Assembly: GCA_002812745.2 (NCBI GenBank)
Contig: NCSJ02000225.1
Coordinates: forward strand, 1-64,000
Origin: Scytalidium lignicola
Taxonomy: Eukaryota; Ascomycota; Leotiomycetes
Direction of reading: 5' to 3'
DNA: 64,000 nucleotides
A model generated the notes under the pieces. The model saw only the letters and a program-made list of their open reading frames with translations, was not told the origin of the DNA and searched no databases. Both the position numbers and the translations under genes were made by a program. Positions 25,101 to 37,292 of the stretch are shown here, one piece after another. Each line of letters opens with the position of its first letter. The first letter of the stretch is position 1.

Positions 25101-28100
25101 TCCCAGGATCTTTATTATCTTGGAGGAAGAGTTCAGTTCCATTGAAAGCATGCTGTTGAAGGATAGTATTCCAGCCTTGCTTTGGAAGAAGTGGCCCCAG
25201 CTGCCGTTCTGGTTCAATACTTAGCCACCATCCAGGAAGTAATCCGAAGCACATAGGGCCTCTGATCATCTCTGGTTGAGTTCCTTCTACAAGGATGAGC
25301 TTGCCACCTGGTCTCAGCAGGCCCCGTACATTTGAAAGCGTAGCATTCAGATCTGGTGTTGCGTGTAAGACGTTTGCTGCAACTATGATATCGTAGCCAC
25401 CTAGTTCGAATCCCTGTTCCACCGGAGAATTCTCGATATTCAACGTCTTAAAGGTCATGAGATGCCTCCAAAGCTTGAATTTTTCCTTCGCAGCTTCAAA
25501 GAATCCAGCTGAAATATCAGTGTATGTATAGCTGCCCAGACTTGATGTCTTGGAGTTAGTGCTGCCGTTCTTAACAGGACAGAGAGCTTGTAGCACGGAA
25601 GTTGAGGTCCCACCAGTCCCAGCGCCAATTTCTAGAACTTTCAGATTGGTCCACTTGTGGCCCACTGATTGGAGGTAGGATTTGAGTTGAGATTGAATTC
25701 GGGCTGTGCCTATCGTATCACGGTAGTAGACTTCAAGGATGTCGTCTCCGAACATGAGCTCAATTGCATCAGCCTCCTGGCGAAGGACAGGAACCATTTT
25801 AGGACCCAATCGATACAGCAACTTCCCATCTAAGGTTTCGCCTGCCATGCGTTCCAAAAATTTGGCCATTGCCCCTGGGTCATCCATGATAGTTTGCCAT
25901 TCAGGGCTTTGATGTAGAATTCTTCCGTTCTCGTACTCAGACCACCAATGACGAAGCACATTCATGTATTTTTCGTGATACCAGAGTAAACCTCCCTCTG
26001 GTTGGTTAGCTTCTATTCCATTTATACAATCTCTAACGTAGATTATTGTGGCCAGCTGTAATTCCTTCGTCATTCTCAAAATCTCGTTTTCATCAGCTGG
26101 ATTCTCCTCTAGAACCTTCTCAAAGTATGCATGGCCTTCTTTTGAGTCTAAGAGATCAACGTCGGGCTTCCAGTCAATATTAAAGCAGAGACTTCTATCT
26201 CCAGCCCCGACAGCAGCTGTATCTTGCAGAGGAACTGCCTGCATACCTCTGACGGTCACTCTACTAATATCGTCATCGTCCCAGACGGTAATTGCAGCCT
26301 CCAGTTTCTTGTGTGATACTCTTCGAACAGATCCATGTGCAGTAAACGTGTCTCCTGGTTTGTTACAGATGGAAGCAGATACCCAGACCTCCTGCATAAA
26401 TACAGGAAGTAGCGGTTCTATAATTTTGGCTCCACCAGTAAGATCCTGGAACGCAGCAAGGAACATGTGTAACATTGAGTCCATTGTTGCTGGATGAATG
26501 ATATGAGGTTCAAGATAGTTGCAGGGCATAGCTGAAGCAACATCAGGGATTGTCACCCTAGCAATTGCTTCACCCTGGTATCCTCCGGCATATTGAGCCT
26601 GTGAGAGATTTTTGAACAGAGGACCGAAGGTAAGCCCAATAGTTTCTAGCTCGGCGTATAGATTGGTCATGTCTACCGGGTTCTTGCAGTTCTCTTTTGT
26701 TTGAGCAAGCAACTCCCTAAACATCTCTTGTTGGCCAGCAGCTTCCCTACCATCGTCTATTGGTCCTGTGTCTACCTCGTATTCCAGAGCTATCTTGCCG
26801 CGACAGTGTTCAGTCCAGCTGTCACCCTCGGGACTATATGATGATATCCGGAACTCACGCCAGGTATTAGAAGTAGAGAGACTAGACTCTGTTACTGCGC
26901 GCATAGAGATGATTGTTTCGACCCCGTCTTCAACGTCCGGAATCTGAAGCGCTGTTTTAATTGAGATATCCCGAAGACGGACACCCAAAATCTCCGACAT
27001 GTTCTCTGAAAGCTGTTTAACTGCCTCAATAGCCATTATTATGTAGCCTACACCTGGATAGACTACGCTTCCGGTAATTTCGTGATCTCGAAGCCATGGA
27101 TTTTCAGAGAGTCGGATCATATGCCTCCATTTCGGCTCGGCTGGATTCCAGTCGGATACAGTTGCACCAAGAAGATCATGTCTTGGGTGTTTTCTAAAGC
27201 GGAAAGCCTTGCTATACCGGCTTTCTGGCCAGTACGTCTGTGAATGATTGAAAGCGTAGCCTGGTAGATCGATTGCCATTCTTGCTGGTCGTGGGTCAGT
27301 GCCCTCAAAATAGAAAGAGGTATGGTTTACAGCGTGTAAATCTACCGGACATCCGAGACAGAAGAGCTTTCCTACAGTATCGAGTATGGATGTTACGGCA
27401 TCAAAATTTCTCTTGAGAACATAGGAATATGGCGTTGGAAGTTGCTCTGCTGCCAGAGTATCGTTACAAGCGCTTTGGAGCGCTGGATGCGGGCCCACCT
27501 CTAGCAAGACCTGAATAGGGGTATCACCTCCCTTTCCAATGCGTCGTCTTGTATGACCGGTATCTGGCGTACACATCTCAACTAGAGCTTGAGTAAATCG
27601 AACCTGGCTGATCATGTTATCAACCCAGTATTGTCCAGTGCTGAGTTCGTGAGCTGAAATCAACTTTCCAGTTACTGAAGAGTACATTGAAGGGGTCTTG
27701 ACGGATGATTGTGTCTTCAAACCATCAGCTGATGGCATCATGGATATATCTCCAATGAGGCGCAAGTACTCGTCTGCTACAGCTCTCATGTGTGCCGAGT
27801 GATAGGCGTTCATAACCTTTAGCTTGCGAGCGAAAATCTCGTCTGCTTCCAGAAGAGTTTTAAGCATGTCGATATTAGTCTCATCTCCGGAGACAGTGAA
27901 GCTCTTCGGACTGTTAAAGCATGCAATAACGAGTTCTCCCTCTAAGTCTTTGTTTACCTTCTCTATATATGATAACAGTCTATCTTCAGTAAGGCTAACC
28001 GCCATCATCGCGCCCTTCTTCCCTGTCGCAGTTGCTGATACTACACCACGATAATAGGCAACTTTCCAGGCGGATTCTCGGGAAATTGCACCAGCAGCGT

Positions 28101-30583
28101 ATGCAGCTGCGATTTCTCCAGAAGAATGACCAACCACTCGAGTTGGTTTGATATTCCATGTCGCCAAGAGATCGATTAGTGCAACCTGCAAAACAGTGCA
28201 CATTGTCTGTGATACTGTAGGATAATTGATATTTGACTCTTTTACATCCTTGTGAAACTCATCTACCACGATTAGTCTAACACCATAAGGCGGAGATAAA
28301 ATGGTGAAGCACACTTACCTAGGAGTCCCCAAGGGCTGTTCAAAGTCTTAATATATTCGTCTGCTGTATCTAAACTCGTCTTGAAAACGGGGTATTGGAA
28401 TAATTCTTTACCCATCTGAGCCCATTGCGCTCCTTGGCCAGTGAAGATAAACCCTAAGTTTGTTAAAGCCTTTGATCTTAAAGGCTTGAGTGAACTAGCT
28501 TCGGCAGACAGATTGCTAATTAATTCCGCTAGAGTGGTAGCTTGAACATAGGTTCTATATGGAAATAGTGATCTCTTCTTTGAAAGCGTATATGCAAGAT
28601 CGTCGAGATACTGATCCTCTGATTTAGTGATTTTCGTGGACTCGAAAAACTCTTTGTATGTATTACATAACCTCTTTGTGCCCGTTTCATCTGATGACGA
28701 CCAAACAAATATCCGCTTCTTTGGTGTGTCTGCAGTTCCTTCATTGCCATTGCAATCGAGACTTGGAGTGTATGTTATAGTTCTGTGTATGCCTTTCAGA
28801 TTGTGGTCTTCAAGGTAATGATGAGCATCATCTAGAATAGCATGTGCGTTCGTCCCTCCGAAACCGAATGAATTTATGGAGATTCGACGAAGGCCGGAGC
28901 TGGGCCAAACCATTGGAGAAAGAGGAAACTATTAAGCGTTGGCATGGTATACATAGAAGCACACATTATATTAGTTAAAGAACTTACGTCGATGTTCCAA
29001 TCCGTAGTTGGGATTTTTGGATTGACTTTCTCAAAGTTGATATTTGGAGGTATAATTCCTTTCTCAAGGATCATAACTGATTTAATAAGGCCTGCAACAC
29101 CTGATGCCCCTTCCATATGACCAACGTTGGACTTCAGAGCTCCGATATACAGCGGAGTTGAAGCCTTTCTGTCTTTCCAGGCCATGGCAATTGCGCCCGC
29201 TTCCAACGGATCACCAGCTGGAGTTCCAGTTCCATGAGCTTCGACAAATCTTGTGTCTTCAAGATTGAGGCCTGCATTGGTATACACAGTCCGAATTAAG
29301 TTCTCTTGGGACGCTTTACTGGGCATTGTAATACCTGGCGTCCTGCCATCAGAGTTGATGCCGGTCCCTCTGACGATAGCACGGATAGTGTTGCCATCTC
29401 TCAGCGCTGCACCTAATGGTTTTATTATGACAGTACCAACTCCCTCACCTCTGCTGTAACCATTTGCTCGGTGGTCGAAGCTATAACATTTGCTGTCGGG
29501 AGATAAGAAGCCTAGTGTGCTCATTCGGTAGAAAAGCTCCGGATCCTCGATAACATTAACACCGCTAACAATAGCCTGGCGTAGTTAGCATTCAACTATA
29601 GCTTCTACGAGTACAATTATGTAATGGACATGGTACGGGTACGGGAATTTACGATCTTCTACTTACCATTTCTGCATTTTTATTCTGTAGATCTTGGCAC
29701 GCAAGATGGAAAGCTACCAGGCTGCTGGAACAGGCTGTGTCGAGGGTAACGCTGGATCCTTTGAAATCGTAGAACCAACTGACTCGATTTGCCAGAATGG
29801 AGTTACTACTCTTATTTAGCTAGCAGATTCAACAACGTTCATTTGAACCTACCTAGTTCCAGTTGGCATATATTTCAACGTCACATCTGGGTCTTTGCCT
29901 AGAATTGATTTCTGGTAGTCGTTTGTGAAGGCACCTACAAATACTGATGTCTTCGAAGACGTCGCCTGATCCATCGGAATACCAGCTATTCTGGAATTTA
30001 GCAACTGTCCTGCCTTCTAGTAAACAGGTTTCTGCATACCATTTTCAAGTGATAAGTATACACTACATCCTGCGCGTTAGCCACTAGAATAATAATTTGT
30101 CTTTCAGATAGAATGATGCTTACTTTTCCATCAGGATACGCTGCTGTGGATCCATTGACATTACCTCAACCTTTGTAAGGGTAAAGAACTGTGCATCAAA
30201 AGCTGCGCCGTTGTTCTTAAGGAAGTGTCCTCCCCGATTGCTCATCTGGTACCAATAAGTCAGCTAAAGTTCACACTAAGTGGTGTCAAAAAAAGAAAAT
30301 AGCTTACAGAAGAGCCGTGTGCTGGATCTGGATGATAGTGAGCATCTATGTTGAATTTCTCTTTAGGAAACTCCGTCATTGCGGATCTTCCTTCTAGCAT
30401 GAGCTTCCAGAATTTCTCTGGGTCCTCTGCCTCCTGAGGAAACTTGCACGCTATGCCAATGACTGCCATAGGCTCTGGTACAGTAGCTATCGTTGCTTTC
30501 GTCGTTGATGAGCCATTGGAATGTCCGTTGCTAATTGAGTAATTGGGTCCATTTTCTCTGCTGTCATGAGAGATTGGAGTCAT
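22127..30583 (-). CDS. Highly reducing type I polyketide synthase (KS-AT-DH-CMeT-ER-KR-ACP)
   Basis: Iterative synthase that would build a reduced, C-methylated polyketide chain from malonyl-CoA and SAM. I read ten exons: 30308-30583, 30124-30245, 30040-30062, 29854-29986, 29667-29805, 28988-29575, 28319-28928, 23449-28262, 23069-23401, 22127-23011. Joined they give 2640 codons in one frame. Visible domains and residues: KS with DTACSSS (Cys about 210), EAHGTGT and NVGHMEG; AT with GHSSGE (Ser about 677); DH with RDHEI and HPATMD; methyltransferase with LEIGAGTGG (about 1520); ER with [11 protein letters not shown] with GGLGGIG (about 2256) and SNYAAGN; ACP with GVDSL (Ser about 2570). All catalytic motifs look intact, so full reduction and methylation are possible. 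There is no thioesterase or reductase at the C-terminus, so release probably needs a partner such as the neighbouring hydrolase or acyltransferase. The start is the ATG before [11 protein letters not shown]; a 67-codon open frame upstream (30640-30843) is probably leader. Confidence 0.95.
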
Positions 30584-31509
30584 AGTGAATGACTTGCTCT
30601 ATGGCATACCAATTGGATCTGAAGGGCCCCGCAGAACTATCACGAGAGAGAGGAAGGGTATTGAAGTTTTAGACCGTTAGAACCATTCGATTTTGAATAG
30701 ATCTCGTTTTCCAATTCTCGCTGGAGCCTCCGGTGAAATGGAGCTAATGTGCACGGTTGCGGAAGTAAAACCATTTGTCTACATGGATGGATATTGTCTG
30801 GGGACGCATCTTCGATTGCGTTAGGTTCCACATCTCTAGCCAAGGTGACGAGGTGACGAGGTGTCTGACACTACCAGAATAACGTTGCCTTCCACTCGTG
30901 ATAATAGTCTAAGTATAGAGTCTAGATCTTACAACAATGGCTTGTAAAACCTGCCGAGGAAGGTCCGATAATATAGTCGGGTAGGCATTTCCTTAACTAG
31001 ACGAACTAGACAGTCGCCGTTTAGATGTATTTTAAACTGCTTAGTGACAGGGGGCTTCTCACTTGGGTGATTCGTTGTTGCCTTTTAATTACCATGGCTA
31101 ATTTTTAATAGAGGGGTGGATGTAGTATAATACCTTCGTAAATCAGCGGTATCAATTCGGGGGAGGGGTGGTAATACATATATTTAGACTATCACGTACA
31201 ATTTAACTCCATTTTATGCTCAGTGAAACACTTGCGGTTAGCTGCAGCCCTGTCGTGCTGCTCTGTGTGTGATGGTAACATACAGATTACACAAGATATC
31301 GATCTCATATGCCTGGACATGGTATGCATCACTTATCACGGGCAATCTATTACCCCCTCTCTATAGGGATCCACTCTAGCTTAGTAGCAGGGAATGGAGA
31401 CTGATAAATGTCTCTCTCACTAGAAAATCGTACAGACTGCATATAATCCAGTCAAATATTCATACATATCACACACCGCAAACAAGCTACCGCAAAGAAC
31501 CTTGCAAAG
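30584..31509. promoter_or_regulatory. Divergent intergenic region between the HR-PKS and the FSH1-type hydrolase
   Basis: 926 bases separate the two divergently transcribed starts, so this probably holds both promoters and could co-regulate them. No convincing operator was identified. At 30937 a short frame MACKTCRGR resembles the first residues of a Zn2Cys6 regulator but stops after a few codons. Confidence 0.5.
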
Positions 31510-32478
31510 ATGAGGATTTTATGCCTCCACGGAAGGGGTTCAAATAATGATGTACGTGAGATTTCTGACAGTTTTTTGAAATAGGCTTAGGCTGATTGCA
31601 TCAATGAAGATCTTCAGGATGCAGACAGGTTGGTGTACCAAGGACTCTACAAGACAATGTCAGTCCGAGACTAACTAAAATGTAGCGGGGTTTAGGTCTC
31701 TACTTGACGATATTGAATTTGAATTCATCGAGGGTCGTATGCCACATACTGAAGGTATAGATAATCTATCCTTGTGAAGCATGTTCCGATGCTAAGAGTG
31801 CTAGGAAATTGGTCACTTCATACCAAAGATTTTGCAACTTCAAGGCTTTGGGGTTATTACAACCCCTTTGATCCACAAGATGTTCTTAGCGCAGAGTATG
31901 ACATAATTGATATAGCGGCAGATGAGGGGCCATTTGATGGAATATTGGGATATTCACAGGGAGGCACTCTCGCTGCTCAAACAATCCTACGACATGCACA
32001 GGAGAATCCATATGCCACACCAGACGAGTTACCCTTCCGATTTGGAGTCTTTTTTAATTCTAGCACACCAGGGAATGTATTTAGACTGAACCAGAAGGTA
32101 GTTGAAATATCACCAAAGGATTTACCGATCAATGAAGCTCAAATGCTGGGCATGGTTCAGCCCAACCGAATCAATCGGGACAAAGTGCTACCCGTTCGAT
32201 TGGCTCAACTACCAGATGGTCGACCTATTGTGACGGATGGAACCTACGGCATGACTAAGTGGGATGGGGCAGTAGATGGACAGGTAATTAAGATTCCGAC
32301 GCTGCATGTGCGGTGTCCTGGAGACCTCAAAGAGCATGGTGAGGGCCTCTACAATCTGTGTGATCGGAAGGTAGCAAGGCAATACATCCATACTCATGGC
32401 CATGATTTCCCACGTGGCTACCATGAGATGAGGAGCATAGCGCAACTTATTAGAACTGTTGCAGAACTGGCATCCTAG
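31510..32478 (+). CDS. FSH1-family alpha/beta serine hydrolase (candidate polyketide-releasing enzyme)
   Basis: Predicted 259-aa hydrolase from four exons: 31510-31551, 31610-31628, 31686-31754, 31829-32478. It begins MRILCLHGRGSNND, the typical FSH1 start. The nucleophile elbow is GYSQGG (Ser about 86), preceded by the family's GPFDGILG, and the catalytic His lies in HGHDFPRG near the C-terminus. The segment joining exon 3 to exon 4 (PHTE to DFATSRLW) is inferred from phase and is the least certain join. The gene is divergent from the HR-PKS. Such stand-alone esterases/thioesterases commonly off-load products from HR-PKSs that lack their own release domain. The exact role here is inference. 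Confidence 0.85.
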
Positions 32479-33890
32479 GGGTTATTCGCCGTTAGAAAGG
32501 TTAGCTCAGATGTAGATCAAACCATGCATGATAGCCCAATAGAAGCTATCATAATTATTGAACTGCTTTCCATGTCTATAGAGCCGATGATTATTTCTGC
32601 GGAGTCAAAACTTTATATCAACCCATTCTATATATTGTAGTAAGGAATTCCTGTTCCTTACCGACGTACGAACGGAGACCTTGTATGGAAAGCCCGCACT
32701 ATCAAGTTTCATTACACTTTAGTAATTAGTATATATAGTAGTGGGTATGGTAGTTACTATCGTCAAACTTTCTTTTCTCCTGTTCTACAGCACCCTTGAT
32801 TAGTGGCTCAGCTACTCTATGGCCTACAGCGCGCTCACCTACGAACCCCATAGCGCTACCGTACGTATTCAACCGTACAACCCGATAGCACGACCACAAC
32901 ATCTCCCCTTCATAGTTTCCAAAACCTCTCTCTGTATTAATATTTATTGATTTTACGATGTTTGTTCTCTAGTTCGTCATTTTCTTCCCAAATCACGAGC
33001 CTCGATAGTTTCAAATTGCCATAAATCAGATTATACGTTAATTACAGTAATTCGTCCACCACGCTTATGGCCATCCGACGATGTTTATGTGGGTCAAAAC
33101 ACTTTCCTTTCTCCCCTCCAGGGGCATAATAATTGCGAGGATGATTATGGGATCACCTGCACATGGCTGACGCAATATTCCAATGGTACATCCGTAATTC
33201 TGAGGAGCCGAAAGAGCATTGGTATGCCACGTCAAGAACGTCAAAAAGAACGGAGACGCGGGATTTCGCGAGGAAGAGCCAGGATGTTCCGTAAAGATGC
33301 GCAATATGGAAGTACTCGTGTACCCTAGTAAGTTACAGTTGAGGTCACAAAAAAAGGGCACAGTCGGTCCTATTCATCAACGCCTTCTACGCCTTCAACG
33401 CCTCTCAAGCAACTAATATGGAAAGAGGCATAGCGAGTAGATTCAGGATGACTTGCTCTTGAAAACGTGCATACCCGCACATACCCGGTAATGTAACGTC
33501 CTGCAGGTGTGGGGTATGTTGGGGAGCTAATAACGCTCTGAGGAGCGGTTCGGTGGGTATGATGGAACGAGGGATAACTAATGGTCCGTGATGCTTACCA
33601 TGCATAGTACAGTACTTGCTGCCATTGTATGCGAAAAGCCACCGCAATATACGATAACTTACCAGCGTGAGATCAAATAGGCCGTTGTGGAGATTGTAGA
33701 GGAATCAGGTCTCCGCTCACGTTTATCTCCACTCGAATATTCTACGCCAGCAAAGAGCAACTTCCTAGTCTGTTCAAAGTACCCGGAAGGCAAGGACACA
33801 ACTTTCTTCTAGCCTCGTGATCATTACATTAAGGACAGCAGAGTAAGGACGAATTCCTGTATTAGTTAATTAGACTTTCTAGTAACAGGG
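32479..33890. other. Intergenic region, no gene seen
   Basis: About 1.4 kb between the hydrolase stop and the GH65 start. Several frames of 65-98 codons occur around 33065-33650 on both strands, but none has a recognisable domain. It would contain the hydrolase 3' end and the GH65 promoter. Confidence 0.5.
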
Positions 33891-36800
33891 ATGGCAAAAT
33901 TTCAGACTGCTACGCAGTGGCCACTAGTCCTAGCAATTCTATGTGCAGTATTGAGCGTCACGTGCGCTTTTCTTTTTTNCTCAAAGCAAAATATTCGATT
34001 TTCAGGGGTTCCAATGGCATGAATCCTTCTTTAGTCATCAAAGATTCATTCAACAACAGTCGAACTATAATTCGGTTGAATGGTTAATGCAAACAGAATG
34101 TTTTAGTCCGAACCATTTTCAAGCATATCCATATGTAGCAAACGGTTATTTTGGACAGACATTGCCGGCAGAGGGTGTTGGTTATTGGATTCAAAGTAAC
34201 CGAAGCGCAGATGGGCAGTCATGGTCATTTAATAGTAAAATCTACCAATAGATCCCATCTTCTCGTTGCAATCTCTAAATTTCTTGCATAGATTGGCCAT
34301 TAGATGAACCACGCGCTACCTTTGGAACCATTGCCGGATTCTATGATCTTCAGGACAGGACAAATAGAGTTATATGGCCCCCTAACCTGGAACGAGGAGG
34401 CGAGTCGGTGATTAGTGGCATCCCGGATTGGACAGGGCTTGTTGTTACCATAGCCACGGGAGAGAGTTACCTACCTGGTGTCGAGAGATCGAGCATTAGG
34501 AGCTACCACCAATCTATGTCACTTCGCAATGGTGTGGTTCAGACTAACGTGACTTGGGCTCCAAAAGTTCACGATACAATCTTCAACCTGAACTTCACCG
34601 TCCTGGCTCATCAGCGGAATATAACTCTTGGACTTGTACGTCTGGATCTCACAGCAAGCAAAGACTCCACAGTTACCATTACTGACTTGCTCGACGGGGC
34701 AGGAGCTACAAGATCAACATTTCGAGAGAAATCAGTTGAACCGGAAGAAAACCTGATTTGGGTTAGCGTCAGCCCTGATGGGCTACGAGACGTAGTGGCA
34801 TTTGAGTATTCTACTGTCATTCTCGAAACCAAAACTCAAGAGCAACTTGTTTCAAAGGACCCATCAAGAGATAATTTTAAACCTTCCTGGATATCTGAAA
34901 ATGTTAGCACCATTAGCCAGAGCTGGACTCTAAAACTGACTGCAGGCGTGCCAATCACACTCTACAAATATGTTGGCATAGCGTCCACTGATGCCTTTGG
35001 ACAGGATGCCAAATCCATCGCCAGAAGTACATCGCTAGTAGCAAAAACATCAAAATGGGAGAGTCTAATCCAGACGCATAGTGAAGCCTGGGATAATCTG
35101 TGGGAGAGCGCAGATATCGCTGTTCCAGGCAATAAAGAAATTCAAACAACACTTAGAGCTAGCTTATACCACCTCCTTGCAAATCTTCGTCCCGGAACAG
35201 AAGGCCCCGGAATTGGTGATATTTCCATTAGCCCTAGTGGACTCTCGAGTGATAGTTATGGTGGCTATATCTTCTGGGACGCAGACAGTTGGGTTGCCAC
35301 CGCCCTCCTGGTGCTTCATCCAGATCGTGCAATGAGTATAAATAATTATAGGTCGAAAATGCACCAGCAAGCTCTTTTAAATGCAAAAGTTAATGAGTTT
35401 AAGGAGTTTCAAGGTGCTTTTTTCCCTTGGACTAGTGGGAGGTTTGGGAATTGTACTGGGAATGGTTAGTTTCATCTTAGAGCTTTCTATGTCTTTCAAA
35501 ATATAGCCACTAATGCTTAAATTTTAATGTAGGTGTTTGTGCTGGCTATCAATACCATGTCAATGCCGATATTGCACTAGCTCACTGGAACTATTTTCTT
35601 CATACGAACGACCTTGACTTTCTTCGGGAGAAGGCATGGCCAATAATATACAACGCTGCTGAGATGTTTGTGGACCTTGTGCAACTTTCTCTTGCTTACA
35701 CACAAGGTGCAGCGTGGACGGCTGCAATCACAGATCCTGTAGGTCCAATTATGCATCTGAACACGGTGGTTTGATATTATTCCTGACAACCTTAGGACGA
35801 GGATGCCATCCAAGTAAACAACGGAGCTTACACGAACACCGTAATAAAATTGCTCCTAGGCAGCTGGGGTCCTGCTGCTGCTAAGTTGCTTGACATAGAT
35901 ATCCCTAGTACCTGGGAAGAGATTGCAAGAGATATTTTCATCCTTGTAAATAAGGATGGTGACTTAATAGAAGAATATAGCGGCATGCCTGGCAATATAA
36001 TAATAAAACAGGCAGACGTGGTTCTCATCAACTATCCCTTAGAATATCAAATCACACCTCAAATAGCTCGAAATAACATGGAATATGTGAGTAATCATAA
36101 CATGAATCTTTATTCTACAAGGTTGTTGAATCCTAATTCACATATATCTAGTACGCCCTTCGCAACTCCCCATATGGTCCACAGATGACCTGGTCAATAC
36201 ATGCAATATCCGAGTCTGAACTGCAAACTAGTGGATGCGCATCTTATACCTACATTCTGTATAGCTACCAGCCTTATATCCGATCCCCATTTTCCCAATT
36301 TAGTGAACTCCTAATGGATGACCCTTCCTTAAACGGCGGTACCGAACCAGCATTCCCGTTTATCACAGGGCATGGAGGCTTTTTACAGATATTCACACAC
36401 GGATTAACTGGAATGCGGCCCCGTCTCGACGCATTCTACCTTAATCCAACCCTGCCACCTCATTTGGGGAATGGCGGCGTTCAAATCAGAGGTATGAAAT
36501 GGCAAGGATCGGTTTTTGACGTTGACATCCAACTCGACTATACAACTATACATCGGAGAAAAACCGGCTCACCATCATCGTCCCCTGTAACTATTCGAAT
36601 CGGGGGCGATAACCCCAAAGCTGGCGATTATTCTCTAAAGATGGGCAAGTCGCTAGTCGTGCCAACGAGACGACCAGATCTGAATACTCAAGGAAACCAT
36701 GCACTGTGCAAGTCCGTTTCTTCTCAGGAAGAGCATGTTGTTGGTCGTTTCCCGCTCAGCATTGTAGATGGTTCGGTGGCTTCTATGTGGCAGCCGACCT

Positions 36801-37159
36801 CATCTTTTCAGGCAGCTAGTGTCATCATTGATTTAGGTGGTTATGTAAGCGGTCTTTCAAAGGTGGAGATAAACTGGAGTGCTGGTCCTGCAAAGGGATT
36901 CTCTGTTTCAATCCAAGCAGGTAGCGAGATTATGGATGACGGCGATTCATGGAAAGAAGTACTCAATGTAGATAGGGTGGAGATCTCTGCGCCATTTGAC
37001 CCCCTAACTGCCACTGAGGTGAAGATGGTGGAAGGAAATAAAACATTTTTTGCGTTTGATAATCCTCATGGTGGGAGATACGTCAAGTTTACGATTTGGG
37101 GTACACAAGGCGTGAATGCGGAGGCTGGGGCTACGGTAGCGGAGTTTAAGATTTATTAG
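33891..37159 (+). CDS. Secreted glycoside hydrolase family 65 protein (acid trehalase type) with C-terminal discoidin-like domain
   Basis: Predicted 1006-aa enzyme from five exons: 33891-34234, 34292-35464, 35533-35738, 35796-36086, 36152-37159. The frame closes only if the ambiguous base at 33979 is absent. An N-terminal hydrophobic segment (PLVLAILCAVLSVTCAF) acts as signal peptide or anchor. The GH65 N-terminal sandwich includes YPYVANGYFG; the catalytic barrel includes GGYIFWDADSW and the acid/base loop ITDPDEDAIQVNNGAYTN, where the Glu following DPD is the expected catalytic acid. C-terminally, residues from about 850 on resemble an F5/8-type-C fold and end GRYVKFTIWG...AEFKIY. Family members hydrolyse trehalose or related alpha-glucosides, usually outside the cell. 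It lies between the hydrolase and the acyltransferase and is convergent with the latter (133 bp apart). Its substrate in this cluster is unknown. Confidence 0.9.
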
Positions 37160-37292
37160 ACGCTTTATCTTTAGACGGAGGTGGATAGAGCAATTTATGT
37201 TAATGGCAGTTATGTAGTGCTTTAATGTGACTAAAAGAAGTATATGCTGAACGCCTTATACCAACTCATATTTTGCTTAACTTTCTTTAAAC

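Noticed and set aside
24233..26497. Plus-strand frames of up to 149 codons inside the PKS region
   Set aside because: They are antisense shadows of the PKS exon 8 reading frame.
30640..30843. 67-codon frame upstream of the PKS start
   Set aside because: No domain or conservation signal; at most a leader frame in the PKS 5' UTR.
33065..33647. Several 65-98-codon frames on both strands
   Set aside because: No domain, overlapping on opposite strands, no splice-compatible extension to a known family.
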